The notes beneath the pieces were generated by a model that was not told where the DNA came from, searched no databases, and saw only the letters and a program-made list of their open reading frames with translations. A stretch of DNA of 64,000 nucleotides, from contig NZ_SNVV01000002.1 of the NCBI RefSeq assembly GCF_004361735.1, forward strand, positions 62,001-126,000, read 5' to 3'. Positions 8,821 through 18,116 of the stretch are shown piece after piece. Positions within the stretch are counted from its first letter, which is position 1. The number at the start of each line of letters is the position of its first letter. The translations under genes were made by a program, and so were the position numbers. Origin of the DNA: Azoarcus indigens. Lineage in GTDB: Bacteria > Pseudomonadota > Gammaproteobacteria > Burkholderiales > Rhodocyclaceae.

Positions 8821-9157
8821 GTCGTAGCCCACAGGCACCCACCGGTTGAATCCACAGGCGATAGCCGCCTGAGTTTCGGGGTCGGCTGACCGACCGCTTC
8901 GGCCGAAGTGAGGCCGTTCGGTGGCGAGTAGAGGCGGCCGTCCTATCTCGATCCTGGATGTCTGCGCGCTGTCCGCAGCATCACGCTGCTCAGCGCTGCA
9001 GAGGCGTCTCTCGTCTTCTTGAGCGCTCCATTAAACCGATTTGCGTTCAGCTTGTGACGAGCCTTTATGGCTTCCCGAGGAAGCAGGTTGAAGCTCTACG
9101 CGTTAGCTAAATCGAAAAGAGGCTGCCCTGCGAATTCATCGCAGTACCCAGCACCCC
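8821..9157. other. Intergenic gap, right edge of islet
   Basis: No supported gene. The stretch holds short palindromes (for example around CTTCGGCCGAAG at 8899-8910) and AT-richer segments unlike the nor cluster. It separates the MocR-type gene from the convergent DNR-type regulator. No terminator with a clear T-tract and no integrase remnant was recognised. Confidence 0.45.
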
Positions 9158-9970
9158 TCAATTCAAACTCCGCCTCAATCTCCCCAAATCCGGAATATGA
9201 ATCGTCCGCCCCTGGACGACGATGAGCCCGCTTTCGATCAGCTCATGCAGGATGCGGGAGAAGTGTTCCTGCGTCAGGTTCAGGCGCGATGCGATGGTGC
9301 CTTTGCTGGTGGGTAGGCGCACGGTGACTCGCTCGGTGCCGGGGAGGGCGCCGGCGGGGCCGTTGCTGGCGGCGTCACCTTCCTTTTCTTCCCGCAGCAG
9401 GTAGCCCACGACGCGTTCCCGGCCGGAGCGCAGGGAGTAGGTTTCGACGTCGGCGACGAGGTGGTGGAGGCGTTGGGCTAGGCCGGCGATGATCTTGCGG
9501 CAGAACAGCGGGTCGCGCTCCATTTCCTCGAATACCACTTGCTTGGAGATGTGCAGCAGGCTGCAGTCGCCCAGGGGCTGGGCCATGACCACGTAGGGTT
9601 TGTCCATGAACATGACGGCTTCGCCGAAGGTCTGGCCGGCGCGGATGATTTCGACCACTTTTTCGTGGCCGGCGGCGGAGATGAAGGCGAGTTTGACCTG
9701 GCCGGTGAGTACCAGGTGGAAGCCGTGGCAGGGGTCGCCGCGGTGGAAGAGGACGGCGTTGCGCTCGACTTTCTGTTCGCGCACGCCGTGGGCGAAGCGG
9801 GCGATTTCCGCTTGGGCGAGGCCGTTGAACAGCGGGGCCTGGGTGAGCAGCTGGGAGATGCGCTCGGTCTGCGGGTCCAGCGGCTGGCGATCCAGCGGCT
9901 GGCCGCCGCCACGCGGGGTGCGCGCGGGCGCGGCAAACAGCGTGGCACAGGGAGTATCGCGCGGACTCAT
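9158..9970 (-). CDS. dnr: Crp/Fnr-family regulator, DNR/NNR type
   Basis: A 270-residue Crp/Fnr protein with an N-terminal cyclic-nucleotide-binding-like sensor domain (about 45-165) and a C-terminal winged HTH (about 205-262; TSKGTIASRLNLTQEHFSRILHEL). It lacks the N-terminal Cys cluster of FNR, as expected for DNR/NNR, which respond to NO through heme and activate nir and nor promoters. About 40 extra N-terminal residues are Arg/Pro-rich. The gene follows norD by 4 bp as the last gene of the nor cluster. Matching boxes occur before nirJ, norC and norE. The symbol is a family-level assignment. Confidence 0.82.
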   Translation of the reverse strand: MSPRDTPCATLFAAPARTPRGGGQPLDRQPLDPQTERISQLLTQAPLFNGLAQAEIARFAHGVREQKVERNAVLFHRGDPCHGFHLVLTGQVKLAFISAAGHEKVVEIIRAGQTFGEAVMFMDKPYVVMAQPLGDCSLLHISKQVVFEEMERDPLFCRKIIAGLAQRLHHLVADVETYSLRSGRERVVGYLLREEKEGDAASNGPAGALPGTERVTVRLPTSKGTIASRLNLTQEHFSRILHELIESGLIVVQGRTIHIPDLGRLRRSLN

Positions 9971-9974
9971 CGAG

Positions 9975-11837
9975 TCACCTCGTCAGTTGAGCGTAGAACA
10001 GGGGCAGGCGGGAGGGCAGTTCTTCCGGCTTGCGGATGACGGTGAAGCCGGCGGGGCCGAAGAGGTGGGGCAGGTAGCTGGCGCCTTCGCGGTCTATGGT
10101 CACGCAGAAGGGGGCGAGGCCGGCGCGGCGGGCTTCGACGATGGCGGCGCGGGTGTCTTCGATGCCGTAGCGGCCGTCGTAGAGGTCGAGGTCGTTGGGT
10201 TTGCCGTCGGACAGGATGAGCAGGATGCGGCGGCTGGCGGGCTGGGCTTCCAGCAGCTTGGTGGCGCGGCGTATGGCGGCGCCCAGGCGGGTGTAGTAGC
10301 CGGGCTTGAGCGCGAGGATGCGGCCGCGGATGCGGTTGTCGAAGCGCTCGCCGAAGTCTTTCAGGCGGTGGAAGCGCACCTTGTCGCGCCGCACCGAGGA
10401 GAAGCCGGCGAGGGCGAAGGCGTCGCCGGTGGCGCCCAGGGCTTCGCCGAACAGCAGCAGGGCGTCGCGGATGACGTCGATGACGCGGGCCTGCGATGAC
10501 ACCCAGGCGTCGGTGGAGAGGGAGAGGTCGGCCAGCACCAGGCAGGCGAGGTCGCGCTCGCGGGTTTCCAGCGAGAGGTAGAGCTGTTCCGAGGGCTGGC
10601 GGCCGCAGTGGCGGTCGGTTTGCGCGCGCACCGCGGCATCCACGTCCAGCTCGGAGCCTTCCGGCTGGCCGCGCAGCCAGCGCCGGCCGGGCTGCAGGGC
10701 GGCGAACTGCTGGCGCAGGCGGCGGGCAGTGGCTTGCAGCGGTGCTGGCAGCGGGCCGGGCGGGGCGTTGCGGGCGGCCATCTCGATGACGCGCACATGG
10801 TCGGGAAGGAGGATGCGCTTGCGGTAGTCCCACTCAGGTTGCGGGATGCCGGCGCAGAGCACGACGTCGTCCTCGGCGTCCGAGGGCAGGTCGAGGTCGA
10901 AGCGGACCTTGGAGGCGACCTTCTCCCTGTCTTCGGCGAGGGCGAGCTTGTCCAGGTCGCGGGCGGCATCGGCGGCGTTCGGATCGGGTTCGTCGTCGGT
11001 GGGGCGGTTGAGCTTCAGGAATTCGGTGACCGCGAGCAGGCTTTCGGCGCGGAACACCATCATCAGGCCGTTCTTCTCCTTGGGCAGCTCCACCCGCTCG
11101 GCGCGGTGGGCGTGGCGCTCGCTGTCTTCGCCCGGCTGGGTGCTGCCGCCGGGCGCTTGCTCCGGATTGCCGCCGCGGTTGCGCGGGAAGGGCGCTGGCG
11201 CCGCTTCGTCACCGGCCAGCCACAGCAGCACCGGCGCGGCGGGCGGCGTGCCGGCCGGCACCGGCGGCAGGGCGGTGACGCTGCCGGGCCCGCGCAGCGC
11301 GGCGACGATGGCTTCCTCGCGTGCGCGTTCGGCCGGCGGCATGCGGGTACCGAGTCGGCGGGGGGCATAGGCTTCCACCAGCCGCTGGTAGCGGGGCGCC
11401 ATGCCCGGCCAGCTGGCGAGCACGGTGAGCGTGGCGCGCTGGTTGCGTTGCAGTTCGCTTTCGCCTTCCAGTGTTTCCGCTGGCGGCAGTCCCTGGCGGG
11501 CAGCGGCCAGCGCGGCCAGCCAGAGGTAGAGATCGCGATTTAGTTCGCGCTCGGGGAAGGCGGCTATCTCCGGCGGCAGGCGCAACGTGGCGGCGTCCAT
11601 GCGCGCCAGGGCGGCGTGGCTGCCGGCACCGGCGACGCGGGCGATGAAGCTGCGGCGGGCGCGGTGTTCATCCACCGGCGCCGCCGCCACGCGCAGGCCG
11701 GGGTCACCCCCCAGGGCGCGGAAGAGGACGCCGGCGGTGCGTTCCACTTCCCTCAGTCGCACCACCGCGGCCGGATGGCTGACGCCGGCGGCGCGGGTGA
11801 TGAGACGGTGCCAGAGTTTGCCGACGGCTTCTTCCAT
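9975..11837 (-). CDS. norD: NorD, VWA-domain activation protein of nitric oxide reductase
   Basis: NorD works with the AAA+ ATPase NorQ in maturation or activation of the NorCB nitric oxide reductase, probably insertion of non-heme iron. The 620-residue protein has a C-terminal von Willebrand A domain (about 425-615) with MIDAS motif DLSLST and a later LILSDGKPND strand. The N-terminal half is helical and charged, and the region at about 200-260 is Pro/Ala-rich and low in complexity. Genes norQ and norD are separated here by a repeat-containing spacer and a small membrane protein gene. Confidence 0.92.
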   Translation of the reverse strand: MEEAVGKLWHRLITRAAGVSHPAAVVRLREVERTAGVLFRALGGDPGLRVAAAPVDEHRARRSFIARVAGAGSHAALARMDAATLRLPPEIAAFPERELNRDLYLWLAALAAARQGLPPAETLEGESELQRNQRATLTVLASWPGMAPRYQRLVEAYAPRRLGTRMPPAERAREEAIVAALRGPGSVTALPPVPAGTPPAAPVLLWLAGDEAAPAPFPRNRGGNPEQAPGGSTQPGEDSERHAHRAERVELPKEKNGLMMVFRAESLLAVTEFLKLNRPTDDEPDPNAADAARDLDKLALAEDREKVASKVRFDLDLPSDAEDDVVLCAGIPQPEWDYRKRILLPDHVRVIEMAARNAPPGPLPAPLQATARRLRQQFAALQPGRRWLRGQPEGSELDVDAAVRAQTDRHCGRQPSEQLYLSLETRERDLACLVLADLSLSTDAWVSSQARVIDVIRDALLLFGEALGATGDAFALAGFSSVRRDKVRFHRLKDFGERFDNRIRGRILALKPGYYTRLGAAIRRATKLLEAQPASRRILLILSDGKPNDLDLYDGRYGIEDTRAAIVEARRAGLAPFCVTIDREGASYLPHLFGPAGFTVIRKPEELPSRLPLFYAQLTR

Positions 11838-11846
11838 GACTGTTTC

Positions 11847-12254
11847 CTAGGCCGGCAGACGGGGGCCGAGCAGCGGGTAACGGTAGGGGCGCCGCAGCAT
11901 GGCCTGGTTGAGGCCGACGACGCCGAACAGGATGAGCGTGGCATGCACGCAAACGAAATAGAGCACGCCGATGACCCAGGACCAGGGGTTGGAGAAGCCG
12001 CCCAGCAGGAACACCGCGGCGCTGAGCCCGACCAGGATGGCGCCGCCGCGCAGGCTGACGGCCATGGTCTGCTGCAGATGGTTGCGCACCAGCGGCGAGG
12101 GGTGATTGCGCTTGGCCAGCCACAGCAGCGCCAGCAGCAGGAAGCCGACGCCGGGGAGCAGCATCAGGTTCACCAGGAAGAGGGCTTCGGCGGCGATTGC
12201 CAGCGGCGGGCCGGGGATGTTCTCTTTCAGGAGGTCGGGCTGGGGTGGGGGCAT
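11847..12254 (-). CDS. Small membrane protein inside the nor cluster
   Basis: A 135-residue protein with about four hydrophobic segments (roughly 18-45, 66-88, 92-115 and a short one near 30-50). It is basic between the helices and ends PYRYPLLGPRLPA. I do not recognise a named family; the pattern resembles small DUF4870-like membrane proteins. The stop lies 9 bp before norD, so the two are probably co-transcribed. No clear ribosome site precedes ATG 12254. Its place in the nor cluster suggests a role linked to NO reductase assembly, but that is inference from position. Confidence 0.65.
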   Translation of the reverse strand: MPPPQPDLLKENIPGPPLAIAAEALFLVNLMLLPGVGFLLLALLWLAKRNHPSPLVRNHLQQTMAVSLRGGAILVGLSAAVFLLGGFSNPWSWVIGVLYFVCVHATLILFGVVGLNQAMLRRPYRYPLLGPRLPA

Positions 12255-12365
12255 GGTGTTGGTGGCCGGGGGGAGTGAGTGGTTGGTGGCGTGTTGATTG
12301 GGTGGGGTGGATGGGGTGGTCGGTTGATTTAGAGGGCCGGGGAGTGGACCTCAGGAGCGGTTGGT

Positions 12366-12620
12366 TCAGTGAATCGAGCGTGCAACAGGTTCGGCATGCT
12401 CCCTCCCCCCTCGCGGGGGAGGGTTGGGGAGAAGGGGCGCCCGCCAGGGCGTCAGCGCTTGGCTGAGCGCCGTTCCCCCTCTCCCCCGGCCCCTCCCGCG
12501 AGGGGAGAGGGGAGAAAAACGGGCCTCGGTCGGCTGGAATGTGTCGAGGTGGTGGGCGCAGGTGGCTGGCTTGGTCTGCAAGCTGTAACCGGCAAGTAAC
12601 TCCGTCAGTGCCAGATTCAT
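12366..12620 (-). CDS. Possible small ORF between norQ and the membrane protein gene
   Basis: An 84-codon ORF starting 41 bp after the norQ stop. ATG 12620 is preceded by a perfect AAGGAG at 7-bp spacing, unusually good for this window. The first 35 residues or so look like ordinary protein (begins MNLALTELLAGYSLQ). The remainder reads through the GC-rich repeat at 12398-12516 and is Pro/Arg/Gly-rich. It may be a small gene whose 3' end was replaced by the repeat. No family recognised. Confidence 0.3.
   Translation of the reverse strand: MNLALTELLAGYSLQTKPATCAHHLDTFQPTEARFSPLSPRGRGRGRGGTALSQALTPWRAPLLPNPPPRGGREHAEPVARSIH
12398..12516. repeat. GC-rich palindromic intergenic repeat, copy 1
   Basis: Two imperfect complementary C-rich/G-rich blocks flank a short spacer. 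The right part contains CCCCTCCCGCGAGGGGAGAG, a hairpin with a GCGA-type loop. Similar blocks recur at 35141-35238 and 40601-40801. The element fills most of the 407-bp gap between norQ and the next nor-cluster gene. Confidence 0.7.
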
Positions 12621-12661
12621 TGGCCAACTCCTTGGGAGATGGCGCGACCGCCCCGGCCCTC

Positions 12662-13462
12662 TCACTCCCCGAACGTCGCCGCCACCACCTCCATCAATGC
12701 GCTGGCGACTTCGTCGTCATCCGTCAGGCTGTCCACGATGGCGGCGCGGCAGGCGGCCAGGGGAGGCATGCCGGCGTGGACCAGGGTGGCGGCGTAGACC
12801 AGCAGGCGGGTGCTGGCGGCTTCTTCCAGGTCCTGGTCCTTGAGTGCGCGCATGGCGCGGGCGATGCCGACGAGGCGGCGGGCGAGGTCGGCGTTGCAGC
12901 CGGTTTCGCCGCGCAGCACCGCTTCTTCGCGGGCGGCGTCGGGGAAGTCGAAGCGCAGGCTGACGAAGCGTTGGCGGGTGGAGGGCTTCATGCCCTTGAG
13001 CAGGTTCTGGTAGCCGGGGTTGTAGGACACCACCAGCATGAACTCCGGCGGGGCGGCCAGCAGCTCGCCGGTGCGGTCTATGGGCAGCAGGCGGCGGTCG
13101 TCGGCCAGGGGGTGCAGGACCACGGTGGTGTCCTTGCGCGCTTCGACGATTTCGTCCAGGTAGCAGATGCCGCCTTCGCGCACCGCGCGTGTCAGCGGGC
13201 CGTCGCACCAGATGGTCTGGCTGTCGCCTATCAGGTGGCGGCCGACGAGGTCGGCGGCGGTGAGGTCGTCGTGGCAGGCCACGGTGTAGAGCGGCCGGCC
13301 GAGGCGGGCGGCCATGTGGGTGACGAAGCGCGTCTTGCCGCAGCCGGTGGGGCCCTTGATGAGCAGCGGCAGGTGGTTCTTCCAGGCGTGCTCGAAGATC
13401 TCGATCTCGTTGCCGGCGGCCTGGTAGAAGGGCACGGCGAGCTTGGTGGTGTTGACGTCCAT
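12662..13462 (-). CDS. norQ: NorQ, AAA+ ATPase for nitric oxide reductase activation
   Basis: MoxR/CbbQ-type AAA+ ATPase of 266 residues. The Walker A motif GPTGCGKT is at about 36-43 and the Walker B-like ICYLDEI near residue 100, with sensor residues in VVSYNPGYQ. NorQ partners NorD in activating NorCB. ATG 13462 overlaps the norF stop (TGATG), and the protein then matches the usual length; the open frame continues further upstream but reads through norF. Confidence 0.94.
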   Translation of the reverse strand: MDVNTTKLAVPFYQAAGNEIEIFEHAWKNHLPLLIKGPTGCGKTRFVTHMAARLGRPLYTVACHDDLTAADLVGRHLIGDSQTIWCDGPLTRAVREGGICYLDEIVEARKDTTVVLHPLADDRRLLPIDRTGELLAAPPEFMLVVSYNPGYQNLLKGMKPSTRQRFVSLRFDFPDAAREEAVLRGETGCNADLARRLVGIARAMRALKDQDLEEAASTRLLVYAATLVHAGMPPLAACRAAIVDSLTDDDEVASALMEVVAATFGE

Positions 13463-13743
13463 CAGGGCATTCCTTTCCAGTAGGCGAGGCCGATCAGCGC
13501 GCACACCAGCGCCAGCCAGCCGAGCAGGACGATGCGCCACAGCAGCGGGGCGCGGGCGAGCGCCATGAAGTCGAGGACGACCACCGTGCCCTTGGCCATT
13601 GCCACCGCAAGCAGCAGGGCGGCGATGGCGGGGCCGCTGGCATGGCCTTCGCCGATTGCCCAGGTGAGCGCGGTGGCGGCCAGCAGCGCCAGCCACAGCA
13701 GGGTGCTGCGGCGGTCGGCGATGGCAGGGGAAGCGGGGGACAT
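13462..13743 (-). CDS. norF: NorF, small membrane protein of the nor cluster
   Basis: A 93-residue protein with three predicted membrane helices (about 12-28, 35-57, 66-88) in the style of cytochrome oxidase subunit IV-like NorF. It sits between norE and norQ as in other denitrifiers. ATG 13743 follows GAGGAA at good spacing, so I prefer it to the ATG 24 bp upstream, which would overlap norE. NorF influences NO reductase activity in Paracoccus but is not catalytic. Confidence 0.83.
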   Translation of the reverse strand: MSPASPAIADRRSTLLWLALLAATALTWAIGEGHASGPAIAALLLAVAMAKGTVVVLDFMALARAPLLWRIVLLGWLALVCALIGLAYWKGMP

Positions 13744-13753
13744 GGCGTGTTCC

Positions 13754-14350
13754 TCAGCGGATGACATAGACCAGCGGGAACAGCACCAGCCACACCAGAT
13801 CCACCATGTGCCAGTAGGCGGCGCCGCTCTCGATGCCGTTCATGTCCCGCGGGCCGTAGCGGCCGCGGCGGGCGTTCAGCCACAGCGCGCCCAGGATCAC
13901 CATGCCCAGCAGCACATGCATGAAGTGAAAGAAGGTGAGCGAGAGGTAGAACATGTGGAAGGTGCTGCTGGAGAGGCTGATTCCGGCATTGAAGGCGGCA
14001 ACGTATTCCGCCAGCTTGATGACGACGAAGCCGCCGGCGCAGCCCAGTGCCGCCAGCAGCCAGCGCGCCCCCTGGCGGCCGCGGCCGGCCTCGGCGGCAT
14101 GCACGGCGCGCACCACGAAATAGCTGGCGGTGAGCAACAGTGCGGTGTTGATGGCGCCGGCATTGCGGTTGAGCGCTTCCTGCTCGGGAGCGAACAGCGC
14201 CGGATCATGGGCGCGGGCGAAGGCGTAGGCGGCGAAGAACAGGCCGAAGGCGAGCAGCTCGGCGAGGATGAAGATCCAGATCGCCAGGTCGCCGGCCAGC
14301 CTGGGCTCCGCGGGCAAGGAGGGGGAAAGCGTGTGCTTGGCGGCATGCAT
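13754..14350 (-). CDS. norE: NorE, cytochrome oxidase subunit III-like protein
   Basis: A 198-residue polytopic membrane protein of the cytochrome c oxidase subunit III family (motifs LAIWIFILAELLAFG, FHMFYLSLTFFHFMHV and WHMVDLVWLVLFPLVY). NorE is an accessory of the NorCB reductase. The open frame continues 41 codons upstream of ATG 14350 but would run across the predicted promoter. With ATG 14350 the length is typical. The predicted transcription start falls on the A of this ATG, so the message may be leaderless. Confidence 0.88.
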   Translation of the reverse strand: MHAAKHTLSPSLPAEPRLAGDLAIWIFILAELLAFGLFFAAYAFARAHDPALFAPEQEALNRNAGAINTALLLTASYFVVRAVHAAEAGRGRQGARWLLAALGCAGGFVVIKLAEYVAAFNAGISLSSSTFHMFYLSLTFFHFMHVLLGMVILGALWLNARRGRYGPRDMNGIESGAAYWHMVDLVWLVLFPLVYVIR

Positions 14351-14356
14351 GGGGGC

Positions 14357-14398
14357 ATTCTGGGCAAGCGGGCAGGGCTTGGAATTGATCCGTGTTAA
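14357..14398 (-). promoter_or_regulatory. DNR/FNR-type promoter of norEFQ
   Basis: TTGATCCGTGTTAA at 14385-14398 is a DNR/FNR-like box (TTGAT-N4-GTTAA). On the minus strand a -10-like CAGAAT occupies 14362-14357, predicting +1 at 14350 and the box centre at -41.5. It lies just beyond the norCB terminator, so norE has its own start. Confidence 0.6.
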
Positions 14399-14470
14399 TT
14401 CCGGCAAGTGATTGTCGCCACGAGGAAAAGAGCCACCGGCGAGCTCCGTGCGAGGTGTGCCGGAAAAGGA

Positions 14471-14494
14471 CAAGGGCGGCTCGCGCCGCCCTTG
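14471..14494 (-). terminator. Terminator of norCB
   Basis: Perfect 10-bp stem CAAGGGCGGC / GCCGCCCTTG with a TCGC loop, followed on the minus strand by a T-rich run (TCCTTTTCC). It lies 60 bp after the norB stop. Confidence 0.8.
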
Positions 14495-14553
14495 TTTGAC
14501 GTCCGCCAGGAGGGGAGGCGGACTAGTGGAGACCGTTGGTCATCAGGTGGTCA

Positions 14554-16399
<1,846 letters not shown>

Positions 16400-16454
16400 G
16401 GTGTTGCCCTCATCGTTGCTTGCATCCGTCGTGATTTTTGAACTGCGCGGTCGC

Positions 16455-16497
16455 ACTGTATTTTTTTGCCCCGAGCCGGCTCCATGATCTGAATCAA
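16455..16497 (-). promoter_or_regulatory. DNR/FNR-type promoter of norCB
   Basis: On the minus strand TTGATTCAGATCAT (16497-16484) matches TTGAT-N4-ATCAA in 9 of 10 defined positions. A -10-like TACAGT lies at 16460-16455, giving +1 near 16448 and the box centre at about -42. This is the expected architecture for NO- or anoxia-activated nor transcription. Confidence 0.75.
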
Positions 16498-16902
16498 AAC
16501 GCTCCCCGCCGCGCCAGACCCCTTCACTTGTGCGGTTTTCGGGCCGATGGGGGGCAACGGGGCGGATGACAGGTTCATCGGCGGGGTAAAGCGGGACGAA
16601 GCGGCCGGCTTGCGTAGCACCGGGAGGGACTTCGTTGCGCTCCATCGGTGGGGGCTTGCGGGCGGGGAGCTGCGGGTGGGCTGGGCGGGGCTGAACAGGG
16701 GCGAAGTGAAGGTGGGACCCGGAGGGAGCGGAGGGACAGGGCGCTCTGCGGGGAGGCCTCTGGAGGGCGGAGCCCGTCGCCGGCCAGGTGCCAGGTGCGG
16801 GTGGCGGCGTGCTTGCAGGCGTGCGTGGTTTCACGTCAAATCGCGCCCCCGCCGGCGCTTGCTTGACCCACGTCAAGCCATTCCCCCTGCCCTGCGGGTG
16901 CA
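16498..16902. other. Intergenic gap between norC promoter and EamA gene
   Basis: About 400 bp with no supported gene. It is G-rich with low-complexity GGGG/GGCGG runs at 16655-16800. The ORFs through it have no ribosome sites or recognisable domains. I see no clear promoter for the EamA gene. Confidence 0.5.
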
Positions 16903-17877
16903 ATGTCGCCTTCCGCCGGCCTTCGCCCGGCGGGCTTCCCAGGAGTGGTGTTGAAGTCTCTCGGTTCCCAATCGCGGGCGATGATCGCCCTCGTCGTCAT
17001 GGCCCTCATCTGGGGCTACAACTGGGTGGTGATGAAGAAGGTGGTGCCCTATGCGGACCCCTTCGATTTTTCCGCCATCCGTACCCTGCTCGGTGCCACC
17101 GCGCTGTTCCTGGTGCTGGTGGCCGCACGCCGGCCGATGCGGCTGCGCGCGCCGCGGCGGGTGATGCTGCTCGGCCTGCTGCAGACCGCCGCCTTCACCG
17201 GCCTGGTGCAGTGGGCGCTGGTTTCCGGCGGCGCCGGCAAGACGGCGGTGCTGGTCTACACCATGCCCTTCTGGTTGCTGCCGCTGGCCTGGGCGCTGCT
17301 GGGCGAGCGGGTGCGGCGGGTGCAGTGGATTGCCATCGCCACCGCCGCGCTGGGTTTGCTGCTGGTGCTGGAACCGTGGTCCATGCGCGGCAGCCCGCTC
17401 GCCAGCCTGCTGGCGCTGGGCGGCGGCCTGGCCTGGGCGCTGGCCACCGTGGTGGCGAAGCGGATACGGCGCGAAGTGGAAATGGACCTGCTGGCGCTGA
17501 CCGCCTGGCAGATGCTGTTCGGCGCGCTGGCGCTGTGCCTGGTGGCGATGGCGCTGCCTTCCCGGCCCATCACCCCGGCGCCGTACTTTTTCTTCGCACT
17601 GGGCTTCACCGCACTGCTCGCCACCGGCTTCGCCTGGTTGCTGTGGCTGTATGTGCTGCAGCACCTTTCCGCCGGCATGGCGGGTCTCTCCGCGTTGGGC
17701 ATTCCCTTGATCGGGGTGCTTGCGGGTTGGTTGGAGCTGGGAGAACGGCCGAGCAGCGCGGAGCTCGGCGGGATGGCCCTGATCTGCGCCGCGCTGGCTT
17801 TTTCGAGCTTGTGGTCGGCCTGGCGGGGGCAGCGCTTGGCGCGGCAGGCCGAGGCCGCGGCGGCTGCGGGGTCTTGA
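16903..17877 (+). CDS. EamA-family (DMT) transporter
   Basis: Ten-helix drug/metabolite exporter made of two EamA repeats (about 28-155 and 165-300). Typical motifs include MALIWGYNWVVMK at the first helix and GERVRRVQW after helix 5. The substrate cannot be predicted. The start is uncertain: ATG 16903 opens the frame, but TTG 16951 is preceded by AGGAG (16941-16945) and gives an N-terminus closer to the family norm. Monocistronic, divergent from norC. Confidence 0.85.
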   Translation: MSPSAGLRPAGFPGVVLKSLGSQSRAMIALVVMALIWGYNWVVMKKVVPYADPFDFSAIRTLLGATALFLVLVAARRPMRLRAPRRVMLLGLLQTAAFTGLVQWALVSGGAGKTAVLVYTMPFWLLPLAWALLGERVRRVQWIAIATAALGLLLVLEPWSMRGSPLASLLALGGGLAWALATVVAKRIRREVEMDLLALTAWQMLFGALALCLVAMALPSRPITPAPYFFFALGFTALLATGFAWLLWLYVLQHLSAGMAGLSALGIPLIGVLAGWLELGERPSSAELGGMALICAALAFSSLWSAWRGQRLARQAEAAAAAGS

Positions 17878-17956
17878 GAGGCGCTTTGCCGCAGGGGTGC
17901 AAGGCCAGGAGGCGAGGCGCGAGACGCTGCGTTCCCGCTGGTCCTCAGCCGATGCC

Positions 17957-18033
17957 TTGCTCCCTCCCGCTGGCCGGGGCTGGGGCGAGGGGAGCCGTGG
18001 TTGGCCGGATACCGCCTCTTCCCCTTCCGCCGG
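17957..18033. repeat. Degenerate GC-rich repeat, possible further copy
   Basis: C-rich and G-rich blocks (GCTCCCTCCCGC followed by GGGGCGAGGGGAG) resemble the palindromic repeats at 12398 and 40601 but are less well paired. It lies between the EamA gene and the 3' end of the FIST receptor gene. Confidence 0.35.
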
Positions 18034-18116
18034 CGGGCGAAAACCGTTGCGGCGTTGTTGCTGCGGCCCTCGGGCCTGCCTTCAAGCCTGTACGACCTGT
18101 CGCGGCCCCGGCGCTG

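Noticed and set aside
12398-12516. Clustered C-rich/G-rich repeats considered as a CRISPR array
   Set aside because: There are no regularly spaced identical direct repeats or spacers; these are imperfect palindromes.
16547-16954. 135-codon ORF before the EamA gene
   Set aside because: Low-complexity Gly/Arg translation of a G-rich spacer that overlaps the EamA start; no coding evidence.
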